Assembly (NCBI GenBank): GCA_016647705.1
Contig: CM028334.1
Span: 2,976,001-3,040,000, forward strand
Origin: Eucommia ulmoides
Taxonomy: Eukaryota > Streptophyta > Magnoliopsida > Garryales > Eucommiaceae
Direction: 5' to 3'
Length of the DNA: 64,000 nucleotides
Shown: one piece after another, positions 23,676 to 36,700 of the stretch
Layout: the number at the start of each line of letters is the position of its first letter
How positions within the stretch are numbered: the stretch's first letter is position 1
The notes under the pieces: model-generated
Database searches by the model: none
What the model was told of the DNA's origin: nothing
What the model saw: only the letters and a program-made list of their open reading frames with translations
Position numbers and translations under genes: made by a program

Positions 23676-26179
23676 ATGAATTGGGTATTCCGTCTTTTGC
23701 GCAAGACTAAAACACAAGGTGTAATTGCGTATAGGATTTTTCTAAATTAAGGGTAAAATAAGAGAAGGGTAAAATAAGAGACTTGAAAACCTAAAAAACA
23801 TTAAAATAAAATTGTATGAAGCTATTTTCTTCAATTTTTTGTTTTGTTTTAAATTTTAACTAAATTATTTTGAGAAAATTATTAGAATATTCTTGAAAAA
23901 AATATTCATTTTTTTCTCTTCAATTTTTTTTCCCAAAAATATAAGATGATGTATACGTGAGATTTATCAAATTGCACATTTGATCTCTAAAGTTTTACAT
24001 TTATCTTAATCCCACAAAATTAAAAAGATTGTCAATAATTTTAGATAAAAAATGAATTAAACTCAGTACATGACCTTTTAAAGAAAATATTTTTATTATT
24101 TTATCACTCTATTACATCTGAAATCCTTTTTCTAATATTTTTGTAACAAAGATTCGTCAAAAAGATGAGAGAAATTTAAATCGTTATTAAAAAAAAAAAA
24201 TTACGTCTAGTAGAGTGATGAATGATAAAAATATCCCCTTTCAAAAATCACGTGTTGAACACAACTCATTTTCTATCCAAAATTATTAACAATGTTTTCA
24301 ATTTTGCAAGAATAAAACAAATGTAAAATTTAAGTAATCAAATTTGCAATTTGACAAACCTCATACTTTAAAGACCAAAATTATAATTTTCCCTCATAAA
24401 AATAGAATAAACCATAAAGAGAGAAAAAAAAAAAAGGGACATGCCCTTTTGGTAAAAAAAATACTAAAAAGTAGACATCAATTTTCTTGACATATATAAA
24501 AAATTTAAGGAAAAAAAAGAATAGATGTGAAAGAATTGATTTATAGTAAAACAAACTCAATAGAAACTACCCTAGTTTACTCAATCTTAGACACATCGGT
24601 GTTTTATTGTTTTTTTTCTCCACGCCAAAAATCACTGTCCTAAAAAACCCAAAAAGACAGACCACCCAATAATATACACTCCGAACCAAGCCCACCTACT
24701 TCAGGCAAGCTTCCAAACACCTGGACAAAAAGCCGTTTACCTTTGTTAGTTAAACAAATGAGACAAGATCGTTGGCATGATAATGTTCAATTTCGTTCCG
24801 GTTTCATATAAAATCAAAACTAAAACCGTTATATATATTACCAAACCAAAACCGCGCCTAAGACCACCGGGTTTTTTTTAAATGGTTTTAAAACCGAACT
24901 ATTTAAATTTCTATAAAACTAAAACCGCGAAATCATTTAAGATTTTTCAATTTAAAAAAAAAAAAATCAAAACCGTGAAACGTGAACCGTTGTTTTTTAT
25001 ATATAAACAAAAACACAAGTAAAATATAAAACATAAACTCCAAAAAAGAAAAACAAAACACAAAACTATAAATCGTTACAATAGACGTTTCTGACCATAA
25101 TTAAAATACAAAGATAAATAGTCGTCACAATAATATAAATCAACGTATAAATAAATATATATAGGAGGAACTCAAGTGTATATAAATAAAAAAACATATA
25201 TATATAGAGGGTTAAACTGTAAATATATAAAAAAAAATGAGTATATATGTCACAAAAATATACTTAAAATATCAGTTTCGCAATTCGATTTCACTGTTAC
25301 TATCTCAAAACTAAAATCAAAACTGTTGTTGTTGCTAATTTCAAAACTAAAACCACAACCAAACTATTTATTCGATTTTAAAACTGGACCATTCGATTCG
25401 GTTTCTCTCGGTTACCAATGGTTCGGTCTTTTTGGCCATCCCTAAGTTTTATACAATGGGAAAATTATTCTTCAAATGATTTTGTACTAAATTAAACCTA
25501 CATATTAACTACGGTTGAATTTGTATTTTGATATAATAATTAACGTTAACTAAAATAGACTAAAAATACGTGATAAGAATTAAAAAATAAATTCTTTATA
25601 AATAGGATTAAAAAAATAAAAGATAGGAGGACTATATAATTAGAACCCTTTTAGAATCCATTAAAATGCAAAATTATGGCTTTATTATGATAAACCGGAC
25701 AACTTCGTGACAAGCAAATTTATAAATTGTCTTTCGCTCCTCTCATATTTTAACATTCCAAAAAGTAAGAGCTTCTCCCAACAGCGGATCTAGAAAATTG
25801 ATTAGGGGAGGCTATTAATCTTTTTAGATGTTTATTAGACATTTTTATAAATCAAGAGGGCTTACGTAAAAATTTAAGGGTTTTAATCGTGTTTTTCAGT
25901 AGACCCTTTCAAACTATATTTTTTGTTGTTGGTATGACTATAAAAAAAAATTAGTTTTTACCTTTTGTTATTTCTACTGGAGATGCTCTAACAAATACCA
26001 AACAAGTGAATATTTCCACTCTCTTTTCATCCACTCAACCAAACAAAAAGAAGAAGAAAAAATGACTTTCCTTCCAAAGTTGGACGAAAAGTGCATTCAT
26101 CCACTTTTCCCCCTTTTTTCCAACCAAAGGTAGCCTATAATGATAATTTTTTTAATTTTATTTTTATTGGTTTTAGGAT

Positions 26180-26382
26180 AAGATATGTTCGAGTCAACTT
26201 AAGCGCACTTCGACTAATCACCTTGCATGGGTGATCTTAAAGTGCATTCCTCCACATTGGCCTAGTACATTCAGAATTAAATTCAACATTTAATTCCTAT
26301 AGTGCTTTCCAGAAGAGTCGAACCCTAATTGACAAGAAAAAATGACACCTCCTCCCCTTACTAACCGGACTAACACCGCCAC
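26180..26382 (-). mobile_element. tRNA-derived SINE copy, minus strand
   Basis: Read on the minus strand it begins GGTGTTAGTCCGGTTAGTAA (box A-like), with GGTTCGACTCTTC (box B-like) about 35 bases on. It then has the tail seen at 9349-9541 (AATTAAAT..GAATTTAATTC) and ends in AAGTGCGCTTAAGTTGACTC. It is the longest copy in the window. Confidence 0.65.
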
Positions 26383-27002
26383 CCTATAGTGATCAAGATC
26401 AACTGAAAAAATAGAAACACTTTGTAATGAAATTTAATACATACCTCTGCAAGGGACTGAATACAGCAGCAACCCACTGGGTCAATGGTAACTAGTTATG
26501 AAGCACAAGTACTGGCAATTAAAAGTAGAAGAGGGGGTTAATTAAAGAAAGGAAAAGAAATGTGAGACACCACCAAAATTCACTCAAAACTCAAATTCTA
26601 AAAGAACACATGATTTTATGTAGGTTTTTTCGAAAATCAAAAAATATTTTTTTTCCCTTTGATTTTTATATTATAAAAGATTAATGTATTTATGATTTCT
26701 TTCTGAATTAAGAGATCATCTATATGGATAATACTAAACTATTATGTCTACACTATCAAACACATTTTTTATTTTTCGTTTTTGTTTTTAAGTAAAAGTA
26801 TTTTTTTGTCAAACTAAGGCACCATTTGATTTTTTAAGTATTAAGCAAAAAAGTATTAAATTTTTAAAAGTAGCATTTATTTTGCACCGGAAAAATACTT
26901 TTAAAAATAAAAGTAAAAATATGATTTTGAATACTACTTTTTTCTATAATCTATGATTTTTTGGATTAAGAGATCATGCATTTGGGATAATACTATGATA
27001 TT

Positions 27003-27492
27003 ATATCAAGGGTAAATTGTATTTGACCCTCCTCTACTTTTAGTAATTATCACTTTACCTCCTTCCACTTTAAAAGGCTACACTTTATCTATTTCTACTT
27101 TTGAACAAAGTGAGAAACTAATTTTTTTCCTTTTAAATTAACAAAATATGCTTAAAAATGTATGGAGTTAAATTTTTCATCCAATTTTTTAATGAATTAG
27201 AAGAAATTTTCCCTTTATCATAATTTTGATTTAATTTTTTAACGATAAATGTTTTAAAAAAAAAATTATAATTAAAATAAATGGACAATTTCATCTATTT
27301 CATCAAAAAATTAGATGGAAAAGTTAATTTCATCCATTTTAAGCGTATTCCGTTAATTCAAACGAAAAAAAAAGAAGTAAATTTCTCACTTTGTTCAACT
27401 GTAGAAGTAGGTAAAACGTAGCTTTTTGAATTGGAGAGGGATGAAATGATAATTAGGTAAAGTAAAGCGGTGTAAAATGCAATTTACCCTTC
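27003..27492. mobile_element. Foldback (palindromic) element
   Basis: Ends AAGGGTAAATTGTATTT and AAATGCAATTTACCCTT are inverted repeats. Inner parts pair as well, for example CATCCAATTTTTTAATGA against TCAAAAAATTAGATGG. About 490 bases, no coding. The same family occurs at 28005-28418, 38737-39732 (interrupted) and 56393-56797. Confidence 0.6.
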
Positions 27493-27728
27493 TATCAACA
27501 TTAACTTTAATTTTTTATTTTGCTTTTAAGTAAAATTACTTTTTTGTCAAACTAACTTTTTTATTATTTTAAAAAGAACTTAAAAAAATATTATCAAACG
27601 TTTACTACTAAATAATATTTAAAAAATGTGTTACCAATCGGTACCTTAGATTGTGGAAAGATGGCCGATGGAAGAAATTTGATTAATTACCTGGTAAAAA
27701 AATTAGGATTTTCACAACCAATTGCATT

Positions 27729-30700
27729 TTAGGCTGACCGGTTTCCTTCGTTATTTGTATCCCACTCTTCATCAGCCTCGCTACCGTTAACAAGTACAAC
27801 ACCATCAGTAGAATCAGCATCCACTACAACCGCCTCGTCATGGCCCTCCGCTTCCCCATCTTCCTCCACATTGTCTTGCTCCTCATCTCCGTTCCGTTCA
27901 ACATCATCCTGATCAACATATGGAAAAACCAGGAAGGTCAAAGGAATTCAAAATTTACGAAGAAGAAGATTAGGTAAAAGGGCATGCCTTCTTCAATAAT
28001 TGATTCTACGGTTAAATGCCTTTTACCCCTTGACTAAAAGGAGAAAAAGTCACCAAAAAGATAGAAAATGACATAGTCGCCCTTTTTTTTTTGTTTTCAT
28101 TTAATATTTAAAAGCAATAAAATGGAAAAACTTACATTTTCTCTCTCTAGCTATCTTTCCCGCTCTACTTCTATTTTTTTTTAATAAAGACAAAATAAAA
28201 ATAAATAAAAATAAAGCGTAGTTTTGTCCATTTAATATTAAATTTAGATGGAAAAATTAATTTTACTAATTTATTAACATATTCTTTTTAAGTTAAACAA
28301 AAAAAGTTTGCTTTCCAACTTATTACAAGTAGAAGGGAGTGAAATGTAGGTTTTGAAAGTAGAGGTAACAAAATGAAATAAAATCAAAGTACATGGAGTA
28401 AAGGGCAATTAACCCTTCATTTTAGGTCCTACTTTGACTGTTAAGTTACTAGTTAGTTATGATTAGTTATGGCTCTAGGTATTGTCCTATTTGTTTAACA
28501 CACGAGGAAGACAAATGTTATTTAAGAGGAGAAAAGCAGAATGCACCTCATGATCCAAATCCCCATTTTCAAGTGGTTTCTCTTCATCCATTTCCATGTT
28601 CTTGAAAGCATCCACAAGGTTGACAATTGATCTATCAGCATACTCTACATACTTCTCTGCCGGAGGATATGTAGCCCTAGAAAATCAATCAAAGAAGATT
28701 AAATCATAGAAGGGGCAAATTATGGCAAGCAACATTCAACATATGAAGGCTATCATAGATGGTTATTTGTTAGGTTACTAGCATTGCAACAAGTTAGAGA
28801 AAAAGAAAGAAACCTAAACAAAAATCATATAATTGGGACTTTTAGGAAATCATAGGATAGGGTATTCTTTGATATCTTAACTGACTAGTTTTCATCCTAG
28901 TGACATCAGGTTTCTTTAAGCATGTGTGTGTTAAAGTTGAATATCAGTGTTTGTGCTGTGTGCCATGCTTGTTCCCTTGAGAGAACAAAACACTTCCCCT
29001 TATTTCCACTCTATTCCCTTCTCTCACCTTCTGTTCTACATCAATGAAAGTAGAGTTGAATTTAACTAAATGAATGATATCAAGCATACATTGCCAGGCA
29101 AATTAATTTGACATTAATGATGAAAGAGGAAAAAATGAAAGTAGAAAAGTACGAGTGAAACCTTGTCTCGACGGCTTTCGCTTCGACAGCAAGCGCAATT
29201 TGCCAATCCTCGAACAAATTTGGGTACTCCTCTGGATCAGCCAAAGATTCAGCAGCTTTCTGATTAACCTGCCATGATTTTTTAATCGATCATGTCAATC
29301 CATGGTTCAGAGAAGCGTGTGTGTGTGGTTGGGGGGTGGGGGTGGGGGTGGGGGGGGGGGGGTAAAGTAGCTATCCCTCCTTCCCTACGTATAAGAAAAC
29401 TTTTCAGGCCTCGTGATTTGAGCAACTTGGTAGAAGCATTAGCGCTAGATGAACCAATAAGGTTAGATAAATAGAGTAGTACCAATTAACACGCGGCACA
29501 AACAAAATCAAAATTTGGAGGAGGTAGCTAACATTAGATCTGGGCTTGATCTGTTCATAAACCAGCCTCATGGAGGTTTCAGCAACTCATGTCCTTTATA
29601 CATGAGTGCATTTAGGTCGTTTATTTGTTTGTGGTAGCCTTTAATCCAAAACTGTGATGGAGGTTCTAATTTCTTGATCATTCAGCTTGTAAGGAGGTTG
29701 TTCGGCTATCTTAGTCTTGCCTATAAAAATCACTTTAATATCGTCCAAAGAGGGGAACGGGCAAAAAAGGTAAAAAAGACAACAGGACAGGATTGTCAAC
29801 TGTACTTCCAAAAAGAATTCTTCCTCAAAAACATTACAGTAGATTAAAAAGGCATGCAACAACAGTTTTAGTTTCTTATTGCATTCATGTAATGAATTCA
29901 TAAAGTTGCTAGGGAGACACTTATTGTAGGAATATGATGCAATTTCATTGGGAAAGGGAACCCGATGTCTCTTATACATCCCTCATCAAGTTTTCAAAAT
30001 GTTGATAACTGATGAAACATGAATAGAAACCCTAATGAAATGAGACATTATAAACAAGAAATGCAAAAAGTGCTGGGGACAAATGAGTTAACACTAACCT
30101 TATTGAGGTCTTTTCTCCAAATTCCAACTATTTCTGATACCTTGCTTGGAAGATAGGATCGTGCCATCAAAGCAGCCTCAGGTATCCGATTGCTGCATGA
30201 AGCATCCAATTAAGTGAAGTCAAATGAGTTCACATACACAATCAGTAAGGGAATGGCAGTACTTACCTGTCAATCAATAGCTGTAAGCACTCTTCCAATT
30301 TACCCAACATGAATAGACACAGGAATGCAACATTATTTTTCCCATGCTCTTTAGCAAGAGATGCAAGTTTTGATATTCCTTCGGCGTCTCCGAGAGAAGA
30401 ATATAGTAGCAACAAACCACTCAAGTCATTCGCATACTTTAAACATTCCTCGGCCATCTCTAACTGCAATACCCCACAAAAAGTAGTTCAAAAAACTAAT
30501 TTTAAGATATTGAAGAAGAAAATATACATATAAACGTATATTCATTGAGAGAAGCACAAATAAGAAGCCTAAACATGCAACACCAGTGGAACAAAATCAT
30601 GCTTATTAGTGCTTCTGAGCAAAGAGCCAAAGAGAGTGGCATCCGTAAAAAATTCAAAAGGAGTAGAGTTAAAAAACTGAGAAAATTGGATTTCCAGAAG

Positions 30701-33700
30701 AAAAAAAAAACCAAAGTTTATCGTGTATATTGGCACATCATGGGACAATAAAGATATTCAGAACATAATAAACGTGAACATGGATGTAATTCGTTGAGAG
30801 AAGAAACAAATAATGACAAATGCAAGCTAAAAGAATACCATTCCAGTGGACATAGCTAATTCGCCCAACTGCTTCCATTTGGACTCACTCTGTGCTACAA
30901 TGGCAATTTCCTGTGAACAAAGAAAATGAATTGTAGGGTGTGAGAAGGTGTATATAATCTTCAAGATATACTCAGCAATAAAAATGAAAAGGGAAAAAAA
31001 AAAATTGTTAAATGCTAACAAACAAATTTGAAATGCCTTTGGTGAACTTGTGTTCCGGCTTCTAGCCATATCCACCCATAAACAAATACGCAACACTTAC
31101 CTTCGCAATCTCCAGTTTGCCAAGCTGTATGGCAAGCTCAAATTTGTAGTCAGCATCTGTGGCAACTTCTAAAGCATCTTCTATCATTCCTCGTGATTCC
31201 AAGAAATGAGCAACACTAAAAATGATTTCATATTTCAAATTATGATCCAAAAGATCTAAGATCCATGCGTTTCAAACAGAACAACAGAAAATGAAAAGAA
31301 AATAAACAAGCAACAGAAGAAGAAACTATATCCAAATTATGGACACCATAAGTAGTCAGATGGCTTGTTCAAACACGTACATTGCAGCCAGTTTGAAATC
31401 AATAATTAGACAGCAAATGTAACAACAAAAGAATAATTGATGGTAAAAAATACCTATTCTGGTGATCTTTGGGAATTGATGGTAAAACCTCATTTGCTCG
31501 TTCAAGATCGCCACGCATCACAAGTGTCTTGTACTCGATCAAACTGAGAAGTAAGGTGTATCCTATAACACTGCAACAGAAAAAGCAGAGAAAATAACTT
31601 AGAATTGATGATCAAGCACTTGATGCTATTAAAAATAGATGTCATGGGACCACTCACTTGAACTCTTTGTCGACGAGATAAACCCTACTTTGATTGGCAA
31701 GGTATCCCAGCAGGTACATAGGCCGGTCCAAATGAAACATCGTGGTTACCTCACCCCCCACACAGTAATTAAGTCTCCAGGAAGAGTTGTTGTAAATGAA
31801 ACAATCCCCCACCCATATTCCAGTTCTGACTCGTTCATTAATTTCATAGAGGAGCTCAAAGGCATCTTCAATGCCTTCCTCATCTACCAATCTTCCATTA
31901 TCTAGATGTGCAGCAACTACATCACGCTGCAATATATATATTCCGTATTGAATGAAACAACGGCACAATCAAAGAAAAGGTTCAAAGTTTAAGGAACTTA
32001 AATGGATAAGGATCCATACATTGTACTTTAGTATGTAGAAGGATGTATCACTGGCAATGGCCACTAAATCACCACTTTCAGCCCAGTAAAGGTTCTGCAA
32101 AAGCAACACAATCAAAAAATGAAGATTTCCTGCATTGCAGTTAAAAGCAGTAAGATATCATGAATGGAAAAATTAATTGCTCACTTTGACTTTAACATCA
32201 ATCCGCCTGATCAGCCTGCACTCTCCCCAATCATAAAAGCAAATAAAATCACTCGAACACATTGCTAATAAAGTTCCCCCATATATATGTTCAGCAGAAA
32301 AAGTAGGCCGGATACTCTTCTTCTCCTGAAAGATGCTACCACAATTAGATTTTACCTAGTGGAGCAAGCAGCTAGTGGAGAAAGTAGTTTCACTTGCAGT
32401 CTGTAGAAGGGGAATACAAGAAAAATCAAATGGAAATCAAATCAAATCAGATTTAACTAAAGAACACAAACCTGGAAGTTTTTGCTAAAAGTCTTAATCT
32501 TTGAAGTACTTTCTCTAACAGCATATTCACTATCTGAAGACCAAACAAATTCCAATGCTGAGCCAAATGACCTATTTCTCCATGCCAGGGCTGTATAGAT
32601 AATGTATTCTCCATCTCCACAAACAACAACGAACCTCCCATTTGGATTATGCTTTAAGCTCTGAAGAAATTGAAGACAGAACAGACTTAAGTCACAAGTC
32701 ACAACACAATAAAGATACCAAATTACCCAAAACATGTCAAACATTTAATAAGCCTAGTCTTTGCCTGCCCAGTTCAGGATGCATAATTACCATAATCCTA
32801 TAATCATTTATTTGCATCGGATTGATCATTATCTCAGGAAATTGTTTTAAGTTTAATTAAAAAAAAAAGTTCAGAACATTAATAAGCGATGAAAGGAAAA
32901 TTAAAAAAAAATGAAAAAAAAAAATAAAAGCCATAAGGGCTTTTGCGAAGAGTTTTTGGGCAACAATAATCCATGACTATGCCAAAAGTGGTTGTCCAAA
33001 ATAGTTCAGGTGATATATAGATAGATGTATGTCCAAACATCTAAATCTGATTGAAAAATGAAAAAAACGAACTCTTTGTATCACAAGTGATTAATAAACC
33101 ACATTGATTGTTTGCAAAATAGAATGTCATCGAATATTTGAATGATTAGTACATTATGCAGTCCACAGATGGCCCAACTCTGCCATTCTTAGGAAAATTC
33201 ATCACATAAATCATCAAAATAATTGATACATTCAAAGAAATGGACAACTCACTTGTGGATAAAGATCGCAGGTTCCCAGCTCTTTAAGTGCCAAAGGCAA
33301 TCTCTCTCCATCCGTTGCCTAAGCAATATGGCAGAAACGAAGAACTTTAAGGTTCACAAGAGCAGAAAATATTTTTTCAACCATGTCATGTCATTCGGCA
33401 AAGGTAATAATGAAATTGCTTCAAACCTCATAATCTGCCCCCACGCTCTTAATGTTGACTGTCTGAATTTCATTATGCTTTGCCCAAATGATTTTACCAC
33501 TATTGTCCATGCTTGCAACGGGCTCCTCTCGGCCAATTTTAACCATAATAGTTCCTTCATCGTAGCCAAGGACAACCCTGTGAATGTGTAGTACTATTAG
33601 TACATAAAAAGTGAAGTTGTAGCATCGATAAATACAAAGTGATAGACATTTTAAAGATGACACTGCAATAAGATCAGCATGAACTCCTTTGTCTTACTTC

Positions 33701-36700
33701 TGAGTTCCTTACTTTTTTATACTACCTACTCACCAAGAACACAAAAGTCTACCAAATTTAAAACCTCCCTAAAATTATCAAGAATCATTTTGACTGTTGG
33801 CATGCTAAAACTAGCTAACTTTGACATTGAACACAATAAATCCTAAAATTTATCCACCAAACAATGTCATGAAATTCCATGAATACAATAGAGATGAATC
33901 AAACAGCCATGGAGACACACAGGAAAAGGAAACAGAAGCTTACCTTCTTGAACCCTTAACGCACCCAATAGCCCAAACTCTTTCAAGACCGTAATTCAAT
34001 GTATTCTCAAGTCTGGGAGAAAATGTCATTGTTTAAAAAAAAAAGGTCTAAATAGAAAACTAACAAAAGAAAAACATCATGAGAACCTAGGTACTGTAAA
34101 CTTTTACACTGCTAGACTTACCTGTAAGTGGTTGCATGCCATATACGGACAGTACCATCCTCAGAACCTGTCATTATTATCGGAAGTTCAGGATGAAAAC
34201 ATACAGCAGAAACATTGTGAGTGTGGCCCTCTAGCGTCTGGACGCAACTTTTGGTTTGGTAATCCCACACCTGTTTCGTAGGATTCACCATGAGTATGTC
34301 AGATTAAATGTACAGAGAATCCCAATACAGTTAAAAAATAAAGTTAATGAGGTGGCAAACCTTTGCAGTGTGATCATCAGAGCCAGATATCAGAAAAGGT
34401 TTATCACCGCCAGTGAAATAATCTATGCAATTCACTCCTTTCATATGGGCATCCAACGTGAAATTCGGATCAGGAGACCCAAGATTCCAGATCTACAAAG
34501 GAACAATTATTAGCAAATAAAATGATACTAATGCTTAATCATATAATAGTTGTACAAACTAATGACTGGATCTCATGTCCATACCTTTATAGTGCGGTCA
34601 AGAGATGCACTGGCAAAAGTATTAGTGTCTTTTGGATTAAATGTAACTTGCATTACATAATGGGAATGGCCCTCAAAAATTTGAGTGCAAGCCCAACCCT
34701 TCTCCCAGTCCCAAAGCTTTATAAGCATGTCATCAGAAGATGACAGTACATATGGCAGGGTAGGATGGACAGCAACACACCTAATGTAATCTGTGTGCGC
34801 TTCAAACACTTTGACCTTGTCCATTGTATTGTAATTGTATACACGGATAAACATGTCATCGGCACCAGCAACAACCCACTGCTTCCGTGCTACAAACTTA
34901 GCTGATCTGACTGGAAAGACAATCAGTAGGCTTCAGATAACACTCGTTAAGCAGAAAAAATGCATGTACAAAATGTATATTTAGACAAAAGAAACAGGAT
35001 GATACAAATAATAATCATGCACCTGGCAACTCGGTGACCTCAAAAGATTTTGACATGGTCTGCAATAGTAGAAATAGAAAACATTACTACAGGGATGATA
35101 AACATAAACCAACTACAAGATTTACAGGGCATGTAGAAAACTCTCTTGATCTGATTTAGTGTTTTCTCAGCATGCTTGAGTTTGCAAATGTACCATTAAC
35201 TTGAGAGAATGCAAAAGACCAAAATCAATTTATCCAAAGATCTCCCAAACACTTCCAAAACTCTATAGGGATCTCATCCAATCCCACTACTTTTCCATTA
35301 CTCATCTTACTTAATTGTATTCTAACTTGCAAAGTCCCAAATCTCCTATGGAACCCATGAATCCTACCTGGAGGCAAACTAGGCAGTTCTAAACCAAATT
35401 CCCTAACACTGTTCCTGTTGAATAAACTATAAAAATAACTTCTCTGCCGTTCCATATTCTCTTCATCCTTCACTAAAAACTTTTGGTCCACGTCTTTGAT
35501 GCATCTAACACTTCCAAGATCTTTATTCTTCCTTTCATGTCTCTTAGCAAGTTTATATACATCCCCCATCATCTGTTATTTCAAACTTTTGATACAAATC
35601 TTTCCTAATCTCTAAACTTAGATTCTTTGCTAGCATTTCTTGTTGCTTTTTTTGCCCGTTTGTACTTCTCTAGACGCTCATTACTCTGACAATTTTTCCA
35701 CTCTTTATAAGATATTTTCTTGTCCCGAACTACTTTTTGAGCCTCTTCATTCCACCACCAACTTTCTTTATATTGTGGTCCCCCTCCTCTACATACTCCT
35801 AGCACATCTTTTCCTACATCATTAATATGACTCACCGTTTCACCCACATTTTGTTCACTTCCACATGTCTCTTCCATAACTCTTCTTTGCTGATTTTATC
35901 CACAAATAATTCTTTTTTTTCTCCTTTTAGATCTCTCTGTCGTATCCTTGGTTGCCCACTTACCCTAAACTCTTGCTTCCACCCATTAAACTTCAAATCA
36001 ATTAACATTGAGAAGTAATACTCTTTCTGAGTATGATTTCGCAATCCTTACATACTAAATGATCCTTTATTCTAGTAAGAACAAAGTCAATTTGCTACTC
36101 CTGCCTCTACTCTTAAATGTGATAAAGTGTTCATCTCTCTTCCTAAAACATGTATTTGAAATCACTAAATCATATGTTACTACAAAATCCGAAAGCCTCT
36201 CTCCTATTGCAATTTTTTTTTTTCTTTTTTTTTTTTTGCCAAATTCATAACCACCGTATACTTTCTCATATGTCCCACAAACCTTCCCTACATGCGCATG
36301 CAAATCTTCTCCAGCAAATATTTTATGTTAGGCAGTTATACCTTGAACGACTCCAACCATCTGCTCCCAAAACCCTTGTCTAACATCTTCTTACAACCCA
36401 ACTTGGAAGCTACACAATTACCACATTAATCGTCTACCCTCCTATAACTATCTTCAAAACCAACATAATATCTTCCATACTCCTAATATCTACCACACTA
36501 TCCTTTAAATCTCTATCTACCATAATTCCCACCACATTCCTATGTTTTTCCTTTCCAATATACCACAACTTATAACTCAAAATCTCAATTTCCCTAAACT
36601 TCTCTCCCACAATAACTTCTTTATCCGCACTCATCCACTATAATATGACACAGTATCTAGGCAAAGACACGGGGTACTACTTCTGAGCAACGCGAGCCCA

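Larger units (their letters stand above)
22526..27728. other. Intergenic region between the GT4 and COPB2 genes
   Basis: 5.2 kb without a supportable gene. It holds the GT4 leader/promoter (22526-23140), a tandem duplication (23258-23675), a dispersed repeat (24140-24360), a possible hAT-like element rich in AAAACCG (about 24775-25445, right end GGCCATCCCTAAG), a SINE (26180-26382), a MITE-like repeat (26630-27000) and a foldback element (27003-27492). Confidence 0.55.
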
